Shown: positions 45,436-54,942 of the stretch, piece after piece
How the letters are laid out: each line of letters begins with the position of its first letter
Position numbering within the stretch: position 1 is the stretch's first letter
From: Jatrophihabitans endophyticus
Lineage (GTDB): Bacteria; Actinomycetota; Actinomycetes; Mycobacteriales; Jatrophihabitantaceae
Direction of reading: 5' to 3'
Assembly: GCF_900129455.1 (NCBI RefSeq)
Contig: NZ_FQVU01000003.1
Coordinates: 434,001 to 498,000, forward strand
DNA: 64,000 bases
Position numbers and translations under genes: made by a program
The notes under the pieces: generated by a model
The model's database searches: none
What the model saw: only the letters and a program-made list of their open reading frames with translations
Told to the model about the DNA's origin: nothing

Positions 45436-46662
45436 GTGTTGCGCTGGATCACCGCCGGTGAGTCGCACGGCCCCGCTCTGGTCGCCGTCCTCGACGGGCT
45501 GCCGTCCGGGGTCGCCGTGACGACCGGGGACGTCGCCGTGGAGCTCGCCCGGCGTCGCCTCGGCTACGGCCGGGGCGCGCGGATGAAGTTCGAGCAGGAC
45601 GTCGTGGAGCTGACCGGCGGCGTCCGGCACGGCGTGACGATGGGCGGCCCCGTCGCGGTGCGGGTCGGCAACACCGAGTGGCCCAAGTGGGAACAGGTCA
45701 TGTCGGCCGACCCGGTCGACGCCGACGTGCTCGCCGAGCTCGCCCGCAACTCCCCGCTGACCCGGCCCCGCCCCGGGCACGCCGATCTCGCGGGCATGCA
45801 GAAGTACGACGTCGACGACGCGCGACCCGTGCTCGAACGCGCGAGTGCCCGCGAGACCGCCTCCCGCGTCGCGCTCGGCACGGTCGCCCGCGCGTTCCTG
45901 CGCCAGGCGCTCGGCGTCGAGATCGTGAGCCATGTCGTCGGGATCGGCGCGGTGACCGCGCCCGCGGGTGTCGTCCCCCGCCCGGCGGACGCGGCGGCGG
46001 TGGACGAGTCGCCGGTGCGCTGCCTCGACGCGGCCGCGGGAGCGGCGATGGTCGAGGAGATCGACCGCACCCGCAAGGACGGCGACACCCTCGGCGGCGT
46101 CGTCGAGGTGCTGGCCTACGGCCTGCCGCCCGGCGTCGGCAGCTTCACCCACGGCGACCGCCGTCTCGACGCGCGGCTCGCCGCCGCGCTCATGGGCATC
46201 CAGGCCATCAAGGGCGTCGAGGTCGGTGACGGCTTCGAGCTCGCCCGTATCCGCGGGTCGCTGGCCCACGACGAGATCGTGAACGACGGCGGCGTGCTGC
46301 GGCGCGTGTCGGGACGCTCCGGCGGCACCGAGGGCGGCATGACCACCGGCGAGGTGCTGCGCGTGCGGGCCGCGATGAAGCCGATCTCGACCGTGCCACG
46401 CGCACTGCGCACCGTCGACACCGAGACCGGCGAGGCCGCGGTGGCCATCAACCAGCGCTCGGACGTCTGCGCCGTCCCCGCCGCCGGCGTGGTCGCCGAG
46501 GCCATGGTGGCGCTGGTGCTCGCCGAGGCCGTCCTCGACAAGTTCGGCGGCGACTCGGTGGCCGAGACGCGGCGCAACGCCGACGCCTACGCGGCCCGGC
46601 TCGTCGAGCGCGGGCTGACCCCGGCCACCGAGCCGGCGACGGAGCGGGCCGCCGAGCGATGA
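45436..46662 (+). CDS. aroC: chorismate synthase
   Basis: 408 residues. AroC removes phosphate from EPSP to give chorismate, using reduced [57 protein letters not shown] and [13 protein letters not shown] are the standard blocks, and DFSTVPRAL-like [12 protein letters not shown] is present near the C-terminus. A tail of Pro/Thr/Glu repeats ends the protein. It overlaps aroK by ATGA and heads the aroC-aroK-aroB-aroQ operon. Confidence 0.97.
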   Translation: MLRWITAGESHGPALVAVLDGLPSGVAVTTGDVAVELARRRLGYGRGARMKFEQDVVELTGGVRHGVTMGGPVAVRVGNTEWPKWEQVMSADPVDADVLAELARNSPLTRPRPGHADLAGMQKYDVDDARPVLERASARETASRVALGTVARAFLRQALGVEIVSHVVGIGAVTAPAGVVPRPADAAAVDESPVRCLDAAAGAAMVEEIDRTRKDGDTLGGVVEVLAYGLPPGVGSFTHGDRRLDARLAAALMGIQAIKGVEVGDGFELARIRGSLAHDEIVNDGGVLRRVSGRSGGTEGGMTTGEVLRVRAAMKPISTVPRALRTVDTETGEAAVAINQRSDVCAVPAAGVVAEAMVALVLAEAVLDKFGGDSVAETRRNADAYAARLVERGLTPATEPATERAAER

Positions 46663-47180
46663 CCCCGCGCGCGGTGCTGGTGGGCCTGCCGGGCGCCGGC
46701 AAGAGCACGAGCGGGCGCCGACTGGCCAAGATCCTCGGCCTGCCCTTCGCCGACTCCGACGACCTCGTCGAGGCCGCCGCCGGGCGCAGCGTCGCCGCCG
46801 TCTTCGCCGACTCCGGCGAGCCCGGATTCCGCGAGGTCGAGGCCGCCGCCATCGCGTCCGCACTGAGCGACTTCGACGGCGTGCTCGCCCTGGGCGGGGG
46901 AGCGCTGAGCACGGCCGCGACCCGCGACGCGCTCGCCACGGCCGGGGTGCCGGTCGTGCTGCTGCGCGCGACGCTGCACACGCTGACCGCACGGGTGGGG
47001 GACGGGCGCACCCGGCCGTTGCTCGCCGCGGACCCACCCGGCCGGCTGGGCGCCCTCGCCGCGGAGCGGGACCCGGTCTACCGGGCGGTCGCGACGATGA
47101 CGATCGACACCGACGGCCGTACCCCGGGCCAGGTCGCGGCCACCGTCGCCGCCCGACTGCACGAACGGAGCCGCGCGTGA
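46659..47180 (+). CDS. aroK: shikimate kinase
   Basis: 173 residues. The P-loop is [15 protein letters not shown], the shikimate-binding D is in FADSDDLVE, and [10 protein letters not shown] and LGGGALS are further family blocks (Walker B-like and substrate contact). AroK phosphorylates shikimate at O3. The start overlaps the aroC stop (ATGA) and the end overlaps aroB (GTGA). Confidence 0.95.
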   Translation: MTPRAVLVGLPGAGKSTSGRRLAKILGLPFADSDDLVEAAAGRSVAAVFADSGEPGFREVEAAAIASALSDFDGVLALGGGALSTAATRDALATAGVPVVLLRATLHTLTARVGDGRTRPLLAADPPGRLGALAAERDPVYRAVATMTIDTDGRTPGQVAATVAARLHERSRA

Positions 47181-48250
47181 CCCCCACCCGTATCGAGGTC
47201 GGCGGCCCGCAGCCGTACCCGGTCCTCGTCGGTCACGACGTCACCCGCGAGCTGGGCGGCCTGCTCACCGGGGCGACCCGCGTCGCGCTGCTGCATCCAC
47301 CGACCCTGCGCGAGCGCGCGGCGCGGGTGCGCGACGACCTCGTCGCCGCGGGCTACGCCGTCCACCCCATCGAGGTGCCCGACGGTGAGGCGGCCAAGAC
47401 GCTCGCCGTGGCGGGGCGGTGCTGGGACACGCTCGGCGAGCTCGGCTTCACCCGCTCCGACGCCGTCGTCGGCCTCGGTGGCGGAGCGACGACCGACCTC
47501 GCCGGTTGGGTCGCCGCCGCCTGGCTGCGCGGCGTGCGGGTCGTGCACGTGGCGACGACGCTCGCCGGCATGGTCGACGCCGCGGTGGGCGGCAAGACCG
47601 GGATCAACACCGCCCGGGGCAAGAATCTCGTCGGTGCGTTCCACCCGCCGGCCGGGGTCGTCTGCGATCTCGCCGCGCTGGCCACGCTGCCGGCCGCCGA
47701 CTACCGCGCCGGGCTGGCGGAGGTCGTGAAGTGCGGCTTCATCGCCGACCCCGCGATCCTGGAGCTCGTCGAGGCCGACCCGGCCGCCGCGGTCACCCCC
47801 GGCAACCCGGCCGAGCGCGAGCTCGTGGAGCGCAGCGTGCGGGTCAAGGCGCGGGTGGTGGGCGAGGACCTCACCGAGCAGGGCCTGCGCGAGATCCTCA
47901 ACTACGGCCACACCCTCGGCCACGCCATCGAGCGGGCCGAGGACTACCGATGGCGCCACGGCGACGCGGTCGCGGTCGGGCTCGTGTACGCCGCCGAGCT
48001 GGCCCGCCGGCTGGGCCGGCTGGACGCCGCCACCGCCGCGCGGCACGGGGCGGTGCTGCGCTCGCTCGGGCTGCCGACGACGTACCGCGCCGACGCCTAC
48101 CCCGAGTTGCTGGCCACGATGCGCATCGACAAGAAGGCCCGCGGCAACCGGCTGCGCTTCGTCGTCCTCGACGGGGTGGCGCAGCCGGTGTCGATCGACG
48201 AACCGGACGCGGAGACGCTGTCCGCCGCCTACTCGGAGGTCTCCGCATGA
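47177..48250 (+). CDS. aroB: 3-dehydroquinate synthase
   Basis: 357 residues. AroB closes the ring of DAHP in an NAD- and metal-dependent step. [19 protein letters not shown] binds [21 protein letters not shown] is the substrate loop, and metal ligands occur in LAEVVKCGF and [11 protein letters not shown] plus the later RHGDAV-type [11 protein letters not shown]. The GTG overlaps the aroK stop. Length and order match actinobacterial aroB. Confidence 0.97.
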   Translation: MTPTRIEVGGPQPYPVLVGHDVTRELGGLLTGATRVALLHPPTLRERAARVRDDLVAAGYAVHPIEVPDGEAAKTLAVAGRCWDTLGELGFTRSDAVVGLGGGATTDLAGWVAAAWLRGVRVVHVATTLAGMVDAAVGGKTGINTARGKNLVGAFHPPAGVVCDLAALATLPAADYRAGLAEVVKCGFIADPAILELVEADPAAAVTPGNPAERELVERSVRVKARVVGEDLTEQGLREILNYGHTLGHAIERAEDYRWRHGDAVAVGLVYAAELARRLGRLDAATAARHGAVLRSLGLPTTYRADAYPELLATMRIDKKARGNRLRFVVLDGVAQPVSIDEPDAETLSAAYSEVSA

Positions 48251-48708
48251 CCGATCCCGCCACCCCCGCCGGCGCCCGCCGGGTCCTCGTCCTCAACGGC
48301 CCCAACCTGGGACGGCTCGGCCGGCGCGAGCCGGCCGTCTACGGCACCACGACGCACGCCGAGCTCGCGGCGCTGTGCGTCCGGGCCGGCGCCGAGCTCG
48401 GCCTCGCGGTCGAGGTGCGCCAGACCGACCACGAGGGCGAGCTGCTGGGCTGGCTGCACGAGGCCGTCGACGACGAGGTGCCGGTCGTGCTCAACGCCGG
48501 CGGGCTCACCCACACCTCGGTCGTCCTCGGCGACGCCTGCGCGATGCTCACCGCGCCGCTGGTCGAGGTGCACCTCAGCAACGTCCACGCCCGTGAGGAG
48601 TTCCGCCGCCACAGCTACGTCTCGCCCCATGCCGCGGGCGTGCTCGTGGGGCTCGGCGCGGAGGGGTACGTCCTCGCGCTGTCGTGGCTGTCGTCGCTGG
48701 ACAGCTGA
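48247..48708 (+). CDS. aroQ: type II 3-dehydroquinate dehydratase
   Basis: 153 residues. [20 protein letters not shown] is the type II start with the catalytic tyrosine, [15 protein letters not shown] and [15 protein letters not shown] follow, and [20 protein letters not shown] is the C-terminal signature. The enzyme forms dodecamers and dehydrates 3-dehydroquinate. The ATG overlaps aroB by ATGA. With aroE at 37302 the window holds every step from DAHP to chorismate except EPSP synthase. Confidence 0.96.
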   Translation: MTDPATPAGARRVLVLNGPNLGRLGRREPAVYGTTTHAELAALCVRAGAELGLAVEVRQTDHEGELLGWLHEAVDDEVPVVLNAGGLTHTSVVLGDACAMLTAPLVEVHLSNVHAREEFRRHSYVSPHAAGVLVGLGAEGYVLALSWLSSLDS

Positions 48709-48724
48709 CCGGGACCACGCCGAC

Positions 48725-49651
48725 ATGCACTTCGACTGGCTCATGGCCGCCGCCGCGCTCGGGATCGGCGTCGTCGTCGGGCTGACGGGCATGGGCGGGG
48801 GTGCGCTGATGACCCCGGTGCTCGTGCTCTTCTTCGGCGTCGCGCCGCTGGCCGCCGTGTCCAGCGATCTGGTGGCCGCCGCGGTGATGAAGCCCGTCGG
48901 CTCGGCGGTGCATCTGCGCAACGGCACCGTGCGCCTCGACCTCGTCCGGTGGTTGTGCGTCGGGTCGGTGCCCGCGGCGTTCGCCGGTGCGTGGCTGGTG
49001 GGCCGGCTGCACGGCGACGCCGGGTTGGACGAGGCCGTCAAGACGACGCTGGGGGTGGCGCTGATCGTCGCCGCCGCCGGCCTGTTCGGCCGGGCCTACC
49101 TCCGTCTCGCCGAGCGCGCGCGGCACCGGGACGGGCGGCGCGGCGCCGACCCCACCGGCCCGCCCGGGGTCTCGCTGCGTCCGGTGCCGACCGTCCTGAT
49201 CGGTGCGGTCGGCGGTCTGGTCGTCGGCATGACGTCGGTCGGCAGCGGCTCGCTGATCATCATCGCGCTGATGTTCCTGTACCCGACGCTGCGCGCGAGC
49301 GAGCTCGTCGGCACCGACCTGGTGCAGGCGGTGCCGCTCGTGGCCGCGGCCGCGGTCGGGCACCTGGTGTTCGGCGAGCTCGAGTTCGGGGTGACCCTCG
49401 CACTGCTCGTCGGTTCGATCCCCGGCGCGTACCTCGGTGCCAAGCTGTCGACGCAGTTGCCCGGCGCGCTCATCCGGCGGGCGCTCGCCTTCGTCCTGCT
49501 GGCCTCGGCGCTCAAGCTGCTCGGCGTGCCCACCGCGGCGACCGGGATCGTGCTCGCCGCCCTGCTCGTCCTGGCCGGCCCGGTGTGGATGGCGTTGCGG
49601 CACGCCCACGGCTTCCCGGCGCTGCCGTCGCGCAAGCGCGCCGACGCCTGA
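48725..49651 (+). CDS. TauE/SafE-family membrane permease
   Basis: 308 residues with about eight helices in two related halves. The halves start with ALGIGVVVGLTGMGGGAL and GAVGGLVVGMTSVGSGSL, the duplicated glycine-rich motif of TauE/SafE sulfite and sulfoacetate exporters, and each has a D-x-V block (SSDLVAAAVMKP, GTDLVQAVPLV). Transport of sulfite, sulfonates or other small anions is the family role; the substrate here is unknown. The ATG at 48725 is 16 nt after aroQ and may be co-transcribed. A hairpin follows it. Confidence 0.9.
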   Translation: MHFDWLMAAAALGIGVVVGLTGMGGGALMTPVLVLFFGVAPLAAVSSDLVAAAVMKPVGSAVHLRNGTVRLDLVRWLCVGSVPAAFAGAWLVGRLHGDAGLDEAVKTTLGVALIVAAAGLFGRAYLRLAERARHRDGRRGADPTGPPGVSLRPVPTVLIGAVGGLVVGMTSVGSGSLIIIALMFLYPTLRASELVGTDLVQAVPLVAAAAVGHLVFGELEFGVTLALLVGSIPGAYLGAKLSTQLPGALIRRALAFVLLASALKLLGVPTAATGIVLAALLVLAGPVWMALRHAHGFPALPSRKRADA

Positions 49652-49655
49652 CCCC

Positions 49656-49702
49656 GATCGTGGACCGATCCGCTCGATCCGCCGGCATGTCGGTCCACGA
49701 TC
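49656..49702 (+). terminator. hairpin after the TauE/SafE gene
   Basis: GATCGTGGACCGA (49656-49668) is the exact reverse complement of TCGGTCCACGATC (49690-49702), with a 21-nt loop. It starts 4 nt after the stop codon and ends 27 nt before the next promoter, so it probably closes the aro-tauE transcript. Confidence 0.7.
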
Positions 49703-49729
49703 CGGGCTGTGCGCTGGGTTACCGGCGGG

Positions 49730-49735
49730 TAACGT
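49730..49735 (+). promoter_or_regulatory. -10 element TAACGT of the DUF4442 gene (leaderless)
   Basis: TAACGT ends 7 nt before the GTG at 49743. Confidence 0.6.
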
Positions 49736-49742
49736 CACGGCC

Positions 49743-50216
49743 GTGGACGTCCTCGCGCTCTACGACCGAGCCAGCCGCGTGCCGCTCGGGCGGGGGGCCT
49801 TCAGCCTCGCGTTCGCGCTGAAGGCGCCGTACTTCCTCACGATCGCGCCGACACTGGTCGAGCTGCGGCCGCACCGCGCGGTGGTGCGGGTGCGCAACTG
49901 GTGGGGCGTGCACAACCACATCGGGACGGTGCACGCCATCGCCGTGGCCAACGGGCTCGAGATGGCGATGGGCGCGCTGGCCGAGGCCACGATCCCGGAG
50001 CACCTGCGCTGGCTGCCCAAGGGCATGGAGCTCGAGTACCTCGCCAAGTCGTCTTCGACGCTGCTCGCCACCGCCGAGACCGACCCGGCCGACTGGTCGG
50101 GTCCGGGCGAGGTGGCGGTGCGCGTGGTCGCGACCCGCGACGACGGCACCGCCGTGGTCCGCGGCGTCATCCGGCTGCACGTGACCGAGCGGCCCGCTGC
50201 CGACCCCACCGGCTGA
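49743..50216 (+). CDS. DUF4442 hotdog-fold thioesterase-like protein
   Basis: 157 residues. The order MDVLALYDRASRVPLGRGAFS, APYFLTIAPTLVELRPHRA, RNWWGVHNHIGTVHAIAVAN then WLPKGMELEYLAKS is that of DUF4442 proteins, a hotdog-fold group related to PaaI-type thioesterases. HNHIGTVHA supplies the usual N/H residues at the active cleft. Acyl-CoA hydrolysis is likely from the family but the substrate is unknown. A leaderless promoter sets the GTG. It lies just upstream of efp without sharing its promoter. Confidence 0.85.
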   Translation: MDVLALYDRASRVPLGRGAFSLAFALKAPYFLTIAPTLVELRPHRAVVRVRNWWGVHNHIGTVHAIAVANGLEMAMGALAEATIPEHLRWLPKGMELEYLAKSSSTLLATAETDPADWSGPGEVAVRVVATRDDGTAVVRGVIRLHVTERPAADPTG

Positions 50217-50223
50217 GCCCCAC

Positions 50224-50229
50224 TAGACT
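50224..50229 (+). promoter_or_regulatory. -10 element TAGACT of efp (leaderless)
   Basis: TAGACT ends 8 nt before the efp GTG at 50238 and 8 nt after the preceding stop. There is no ribosome site in between. Confidence 0.7.
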
Positions 50230-50237
50230 CGCCCGCT

Positions 50238-50801
50238 GTGGCTACCACCAACGACCTCAAGAACGGCCTGGTCCTGAACATCGACGGCCAGCTGTGGACC
50301 GTCGTCGAGTTCCAGCACGTCAAGCCCGGCAAGGGCGGCGCCTTCGTGCGGACCACGTTGAAGAACGTGCTGTCGGGCAAGGTCGTCGACCGCACCTTCA
50401 ACGCCGGGACGAAGGTCGAGACGGCCAACGTCGACAAGCGCGCGATGACCTACCTGTACAAGGAGGGCAGCGACTTCGTCTTCATGGACAGCGACACCTA
50501 CGACCAGATCCCGGTCGGGGCCAACGTGGTGGGCGACGCCGCCCACTACCTGCTCGACAACGCCGAGGTCGCCATCGCCGTCCACGACGGCGCGCCGCTC
50601 TACATCGAGCTGCCGACCAGCGTCGAGCTCGTCATCAGCCACACCGACCCCGGCCTGCAGGGCGACCGCAGCACCGGCGGCACGAAGCCCGCGACGCTCG
50701 AGACCGGCGCCGAGATCCAGGTGCCGCTGTTCGTGTCGACGGGCGAGAAGGTCAAGGTCGACACCCGCGACGGCCGGTACCTCGGCCGGGTCAACAGCTG
50801 A
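50238..50801 (+). CDS. efp: translation elongation factor P
   Basis: 187 residues. EF-P enters the ribosomal E site and rescues ribosomes stalled on proline runs. Domain I reads [20 protein letters not shown] to [20 protein letters not shown], where the loop KPGKGGAF holds the lysine that is modified in some bacteria (actinobacteria often keep a Pro-Gly-Lys-Gly loop). The ending [19 protein letters not shown] is the EF-P signature. Poly-proline runs in this window, for example in the protein at 26198, are typical clients. Leaderless start. nusB follows after 1 nt. Confidence 0.98.
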   Translation: MATTNDLKNGLVLNIDGQLWTVVEFQHVKPGKGGAFVRTTLKNVLSGKVVDRTFNAGTKVETANVDKRAMTYLYKEGSDFVFMDSDTYDQIPVGANVVGDAAHYLLDNAEVAIAVHDGAPLYIELPTSVELVISHTDPGLQGDRSTGGTKPATLETGAEIQVPLFVSTGEKVKVDTRDGRYLGRVNS

Positions 50802-50802
50802 C

Positions 50803-51222
50803 TTGTCCGCGCGATCGAAGGCACGCAAGCGCGCCCTGGACGTCCTCTACGAGGCCGACGTCCGCGGCGCCGACGCGCTCACCACGCTGGCCGACCGGGT
50901 GGCGCTCGCCGAGCCGCCGGTCAACGACTACACCGTCGAGCTCGTCGAGGGCGTGCACGCGCACCGCGGCGACATCGACGGCATCCTCGCCGAGTACGCC
51001 GAGGGCTGGACGGTCGACCGCATGCCCGACGTCGACCGTGCCGTCCTGCGCCTCGGCGTGTACGAGCTGCTGTGGCGAGAGGACGTGCCCGACGCGGTTG
51101 CGATCGACGAGGCGGTGCAGCTCGCGAAGTCGCTGTCGACCGACGAGTCGCCGCGTTTCGTCAACGGCGTGCTGGGCAAGGTCGCCCGCGAGGTGCCGGC
51201 CCGGCCGTCCGCAGCGGACTGA
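50803..51222 (+). CDS. nusB: transcription antitermination factor NusB
   Basis: 139 residues. NusB with NusE binds boxA RNA and supports rRNA antitermination. SKARKRALDVLYEADVRGAD is the typical first helix; EGWTVDRMPDVDRAVLRLGVYELL and FVNGVLGKVARE are the core and C-terminal blocks. The start is TTG at 50803, the only good one: it begins one base after the efp stop and gives the conserved N-terminus. TTG starts are rare in this window. The stop faces the bldD stop with a 3-nt gap. Confidence 0.94.
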   Translation: MSARSKARKRALDVLYEADVRGADALTTLADRVALAEPPVNDYTVELVEGVHAHRGDIDGILAEYAEGWTVDRMPDVDRAVLRLGVYELLWREDVPDAVAIDEAVQLAKSLSTDESPRFVNGVLGKVAREVPARPSAAD

Positions 51223-51225
51223 GGC

Positions 51226-51768
51226 CTACGGCTCGCCGTCGACGATGACGCTCTCGGGCGCGAGCACCTGCCACCGGACGAGGCGCTCGGTGAGCGCCTC
51301 GATGGTGGTGTCGTACATGAGCGCGAGCGTGCGCAGATCTTCGTGCCGCACCGGGAACGAGCGGGCGCCGAGGTCGCCGCGCTGCCGCTGGATGGAGGCG
51401 ACGAACCGCCGCAGGATGTCGGCGTGCGGGTCCTGCAGCGAGGTGACCTTGTCGAGGTTGAGCACGATGCGCGAGAGCGGGGTGCCGGCCGAGCCGCCGT
51501 TGCCGAAGGGGGAGTCCTCGGGCGGGAGCAGGTCGCTGACGGGGACGCCGTAGAAGTCGGCCAGCTCGGAGAGCCGCTGCACCGACACCGCGCGGTCGCC
51601 GCGCTCGTAGGACCCGACGACGACGGCCTTCCACCGACCGGATGACTTGCGCTCGACTCCGTGCAGGGACAGGTGCTGCTGCATGCGCACGGCACGCAGC
51701 CGCGCGCCGAGGGCCTTGGCGTAGCCGTCGTTGGCGACGGCGTCCTCGTCCGTCGATCGTCCAGTCAT
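51226..51768 (-). CDS. bldD: developmental regulator BldD
   Basis: 180 residues. BldD is a global repressor that dimerises around tetrameric c-di-GMP and controls development in Streptomyces. The N-terminal XRE-type helix-turn-helix spans about 12-82 (ALGARLRAVRMQQHLSLHGV, SGRWKAVVVGSYERGDRAV). The C-terminal domain keeps the c-di-GMP signature RGD-x8-RxxD as R130-G131-D132 and R141 to D144. Hence ligand control is likely even if the organism does not sporulate. The ATG at 51768 fits the known N-terminus; the frame is open further upstream but reads nonsense. It converges on nusB and diverges from the pyr operon. Confidence 0.95.
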   Translation of the reverse strand: MTGRSTDEDAVANDGYAKALGARLRAVRMQQHLSLHGVERKSSGRWKAVVVGSYERGDRAVSVQRLSELADFYGVPVSDLLPPEDSPFGNGGSAGTPLSRIVLNLDKVTSLQDPHADILRRFVASIQRQRGDLGARSFPVRHEDLRTLALMYDTTIEALTERLVRWQVLAPESVIVDGEP

Positions 51769-51828
51769 CGTGTCCCCGTGTGCGCCGCGCCGTCCGACGG
51801 CGTGGTCTGCACGCCGAGAAGCAACCGG

Positions 51829-51858
51829 ACCGTAACTATCCCGGTCACTGCCTGTCAA
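51829..51858 (-). promoter_or_regulatory. bldD promoter with a BldD-box-like half-site
   Basis: On the minus strand TTGACA (51858-51853) and TACGGT (51834-51829) are separated by 18 nt. The spacer contains AGTGA (51849-51845), the conserved half of the BldD operator, with a weaker second half TTACG. Autorepression, known for BldD, is suggested. Confidence 0.5.
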
Positions 51859-51977
51859 AGATGCCCATTCTTGCTGTGGACAGGCCCCGACGGTACCTCG
51901 GGACGTCGCGGGAATGATCACGTTCGCGCGTGCGGTGCCGGGTCCGGTGCCGGGACCGCGGTGCCGCGGCGGCTTGC

Positions 51978-51983
51978 TAGGGT
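51978..51983 (+). promoter_or_regulatory. -10 element TAGGGT of the pyr operon
   Basis: TAGGGT would start the transcript near 51990, just before the PyrR-binding hairpin at 51996-52033. Confidence 0.6.
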
Positions 51984-51995
51984 GAGCGCGAACCA

Positions 51996-52033
51996 CTCCT
52001 TTAAGGGACCGTCCCGTGAGGCGGACAAGGAGG
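51996..52033 (+). promoter_or_regulatory. PyrR-binding RNA hairpin masking the pyrR ribosome site
   Basis: CTCCTT (51996-52001) pairs with AAGGAG (52027-52032), the Shine-Dalgarno sequence of pyrR. Inside, GTCC (52011-52014) pairs with GGAC (52023-52026) around the loop CGTGAGGC. The order CUUUAA, GUCC, GAGGC, GGAC, AAGGAGG matches the conserved PyrR binding loop known from Bacillus anti-antiterminators and from mycobacterial leaders. PyrR with UMP should hold this hairpin closed and stop translation when pyrimidines are plentiful. No separate attenuator terminator is visible. Confidence 0.85.
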
Positions 52034-52037
52034 CGCT

Positions 52038-52712
52038 GTGCCCTCGGAGCATCGTCGTGCCCGGACGACCGTCGTCGGCGACGCCGACGACCGTCCGCTC
52101 GATCCCACCGGCTCACCCGACCCCACCGGTCCGCCCGACCCCGGTGACCCGCCCCCGGTTCTCACCGCCGCCGACGTCGCGCGCATCACCGACCGGATGG
52201 CCCACCAGATCATCGAGAACGTCGCGCGCAGCGACTTCGACGCCGTGCTGCTCGGCATCCCCACCCGCGGGGTCCCGCTCGCGCACCGGCTGTCGGCGCG
52301 CATCCTCGCGTTCGCCGACGTCGAACTGCCGGTGGGCTCGCTCGACATCACTCTCTACCGCGACGACCTGCGCCTGCGCGGCGTCCGCCCCCTGGGCGAG
52401 ACGGTAGAGCCCGACGGCGGGGTCGACGGGCGGGTGGTGATCCTCGTCGACGACGTGCTCTGCTCGGGCCGCTCGTGCCGTGCGGCGCTGGACGCGCTCA
52501 CCGAGCTGGGGCGGCCCCGCAGCGTGCAGCTCGCCACGCTCGTCGACCGCGGCCACCGCGAGCTGCCGATCCGCGCCGACTACGTCGGCAAGAACCTGCC
52601 CACCGCCGCCGCCCAGGACGTGCGTGTGCTGCTGAGGGAGATCGACGGCGACGACCCGGGCGACGCCGTGTACGTCGACGACTCCGAGGCTTTCGGGACG
52701 GGGGCGTCGTGA
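52038..52712 (+). CDS. pyrR: bifunctional pyr operon regulator / uracil phosphoribosyltransferase PyrR
   Basis: 224 residues, longer than the usual 180-190 because of an N-terminal segment with Asp-Pro-Thr-Gly repeats (about 20-38). The core follows: [42 protein letters not shown] and the PRPP motif [19 protein letters not shown]. PyrR binds the pyr leader RNA and has weak UPRTase activity. The GTG lies 4 nt after AAGGAGG, the sequence masked by the leader hairpin. The stop overlaps pyrB (GTGA). Confidence 0.95.
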   Translation: MPSEHRRARTTVVGDADDRPLDPTGSPDPTGPPDPGDPPPVLTAADVARITDRMAHQIIENVARSDFDAVLLGIPTRGVPLAHRLSARILAFADVELPVGSLDITLYRDDLRLRGVRPLGETVEPDGGVDGRVVILVDDVLCSGRSCRAALDALTELGRPRSVQLATLVDRGHRELPIRADYVGKNLPTAAAQDVRVLLREIDGDDPGDAVYVDDSEAFGTGAS

Positions 52713-53650
52713 GCGCCCACCTGCTCTCTGCCGCCGACCTCGACCGGGACGCGGCGACGGCGATCCTCGACACCGCTGAACGCATGCACGCCGTGCAGAC
52801 CCGCGAGGTGAAGAAGCTCCCGCCGCTGCGCGGTCGCACGATCGTGAACCTGTTCTTCGAGGACTCCACCCGTACCCGCTCGTCGTTCGAGATCGCGGGC
52901 AAGTGGCTCTCGGCGGACGTGATCAACGTCAGCGCCAAGGGGTCGAGCGTGAGCAAGGGCGAGAGCCTGCGCGACACCGTGCTGACGGTGGCGGCGATGG
53001 GCGTCGACGCGCTGGTCGTGCGCCACCACGCCTCGGGCGCGGTGAACCGGATCGCGACCTGGGTGGGGTGCAGCGTCGTCAACGCCGGCGACGGCACGCA
53101 CGAGCATCCGACCCAGGCGCTGCTGGACGCGTACACGCTCCGGCGCCGACTCGGTGAGCTCGCCGGCCGGCACGTCGTCATCGTCGGCGACATCACCCAC
53201 AGCCGGGTGGCTCGCTCGAACGTGCTGCTGCTGTGCACGCTCGGCGCCCGCGTCACCATCGTCGCGCCGCCGACGCTGTTGCCCTCCGGCATCGGCAGCT
53301 GGCCGTGCGAGACCAGCTGGGACCTCGACGCCGTGCTGTCGGGCAAGGCCCACGGCGACGTCGACGCCGTGATGATGCTGCGGGTGCAGCGGGAGCGGAT
53401 GAACGGCGGCTACTTCCCTACCGAGCGCGAGTACGCGATCGGGTACGGGCTCACCCCCGAACGGCTCGACCTGCTCGCCGAGCACGCGCCGGTGTTGCAC
53501 CCCGGTCCGATGAACCGCGGCCTGGAGATCTCGTCGGTGGCGGCCGACAGCGAACGCTCGGTGGTGCTCGACCAGGTGCAGGCGGGGGTCTCGGTGCGCA
53601 TGGCCGTGCTCTACCGGCTGCTCGCCGGCGCGGGGGAGGTCGCGCTGTGA
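52709..53650 (+). CDS. pyrB: aspartate carbamoyltransferase catalytic subunit
   Basis: 313 residues. The carbamoyl-phosphate site [19 protein letters not shown] is intact, with [31 protein letters not shown], and [13 protein letters not shown] as further blocks and [11 protein letters not shown] at the C-terminus. It condenses carbamoyl phosphate with aspartate. No regulatory pyrI subunit is present, as usual in actinobacteria. The start overlaps the pyrR stop (GTGA). Confidence 0.97.
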   Translation: MSAHLLSAADLDRDAATAILDTAERMHAVQTREVKKLPPLRGRTIVNLFFEDSTRTRSSFEIAGKWLSADVINVSAKGSSVSKGESLRDTVLTVAAMGVDALVVRHHASGAVNRIATWVGCSVVNAGDGTHEHPTQALLDAYTLRRRLGELAGRHVVIVGDITHSRVARSNVLLLCTLGARVTIVAPPTLLPSGIGSWPCETSWDLDAVLSGKAHGDVDAVMMLRVQRERMNGGYFPTEREYAIGYGLTPERLDLLAEHAPVLHPGPMNRGLEISSVAADSERSVVLDQVQAGVSVRMAVLYRLLAGAGEVAL

Positions 53651-54942
53651 GCCTGCTGCTGCGGGGAGCCGCGCTCCTCGGTGCCGACCCGACCGACGTC
53701 CTCGTCGAGGACGGCGTGATCGCCGAGGTCGGGGCGGGGCTGTCCGGCGACACGGTGGTCGACGCCGACGGTCTGGTGCTGCTGCCCGGATTCGTCGACC
53801 TGCACACGCATCTGCGCGAACCGGGCCGCGAGGACGCCGAGACGATCGCGACGGGGTCGGCCGCGGCCGCGCTGGGCGGTTTCACCGCCGTGCACGCCAT
53901 GGCCAACACCGACCCGGTGGCCGACAGTGCCGAGATCGTCGAGCAGGTGTACCGCCGCGGGCGGACGGCGGGGCTCGTCGACGTCCGTCCCGTCGGCGCG
54001 GTGTCGAAGGGGCTCGCGGGCGAGACGCTCGCCGAGATCGGCAACATGGCGCGCTCCGCCGCACAGGTGCGGGTGTTCAGCGACGACGGCCGCTGCGTGC
54101 ACGACGCCCGGCTCATGCGACGGGCCCTGGAGTACGTGAAGGCGTTCGACGCGGTCGTCGCGCAGCACGCCCAGGACCCGCGGCTCGCCGACCACGCCGC
54201 CTGCGCGCACGAGGGTGAGCTCTCGGGCCGACTCGGGCTCGCCGGCTGGCCGGCGGTGGCCGAGGAGTCGATCGTCGCGCGCGACGTCATGCTCGCCGAG
54301 CACGTCGGGTCGCGGCTGCACGTGTGCCACGTGTCGACGGCCGGCACGGTCGAGGTGCTGCGTTGGGCCAAGGCCCGCGGCGTCGCGGTCACCGCCGAGG
54401 TCACGCCGCACCATCTGCTGCTGACCCACGACCTGCTCGAGACCTACGACCCGCTGTACAAGGTGAACCCGCCGCTGCGGCCGGCCGAGGACGTCACCGC
54501 GCTGCGGGCGGCGCTGGCCGACGGCACCGTCGACGCGGTCGCCACCGATCACGCGCCGCACGCCGCGCACGACAAGGACCACGCGTTCGGCGACGCGGCA
54601 TTCGGCATGCTGGGGCTGCAGACCGCGCTCGGCGTGGTCGCCGAGACGATGGTCGACACCGGCCTGCTCGACTGGGCGGGGGTGGCCGACCGGATGTCGA
54701 CCCGGCCGGCCACGATCGGGCGCGTGCCCGGTCACGGTGGCGGGCTCGGTGTCGGGGCGCCGGCCAACCTGGTGCTCGTCGACCCGGCCGGCGCCTGGAC
54801 CGTCGACCCCGCCGCGCTGGCGTCGAAGGCGCGCAACACCCCGTTCGCCGGGCACCGGTTCCCGGCGCGGGTCGTGGCCACGGTGTTCCGTGGCCGACTC
54901 ACCGTGCAGGACGGATCGATCGTGGAAGGGGTGCCCGCGTGA
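53647..54942 (+). CDS. pyrC: dihydroorotase
   Basis: 431 residues, class I dihydroorotase of the amidohydrolase superfamily. Metal ligands are in [11 protein letters not shown], further histidines in [11 protein letters not shown] and [11 protein letters not shown], and the base aspartate in [12 protein letters not shown]. It closes carbamoyl aspartate to dihydroorotate. Length and motifs are normal. It overlaps pyrB (GTGA) and carA (GTGA). Confidence 0.97.
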   Translation: MSLLLRGAALLGADPTDVLVEDGVIAEVGAGLSGDTVVDADGLVLLPGFVDLHTHLREPGREDAETIATGSAAAALGGFTAVHAMANTDPVADSAEIVEQVYRRGRTAGLVDVRPVGAVSKGLAGETLAEIGNMARSAAQVRVFSDDGRCVHDARLMRRALEYVKAFDAVVAQHAQDPRLADHAACAHEGELSGRLGLAGWPAVAEESIVARDVMLAEHVGSRLHVCHVSTAGTVEVLRWAKARGVAVTAEVTPHHLLLTHDLLETYDPLYKVNPPLRPAEDVTALRAALADGTVDAVATDHAPHAAHDKDHAFGDAAFGMLGLQTALGVVAETMVDTGLLDWAGVADRMSTRPATIGRVPGHGGGLGVGAPANLVLVDPAGAWTVDPAALASKARNTPFAGHRFPARVVATVFRGRLTVQDGSIVEGVPA

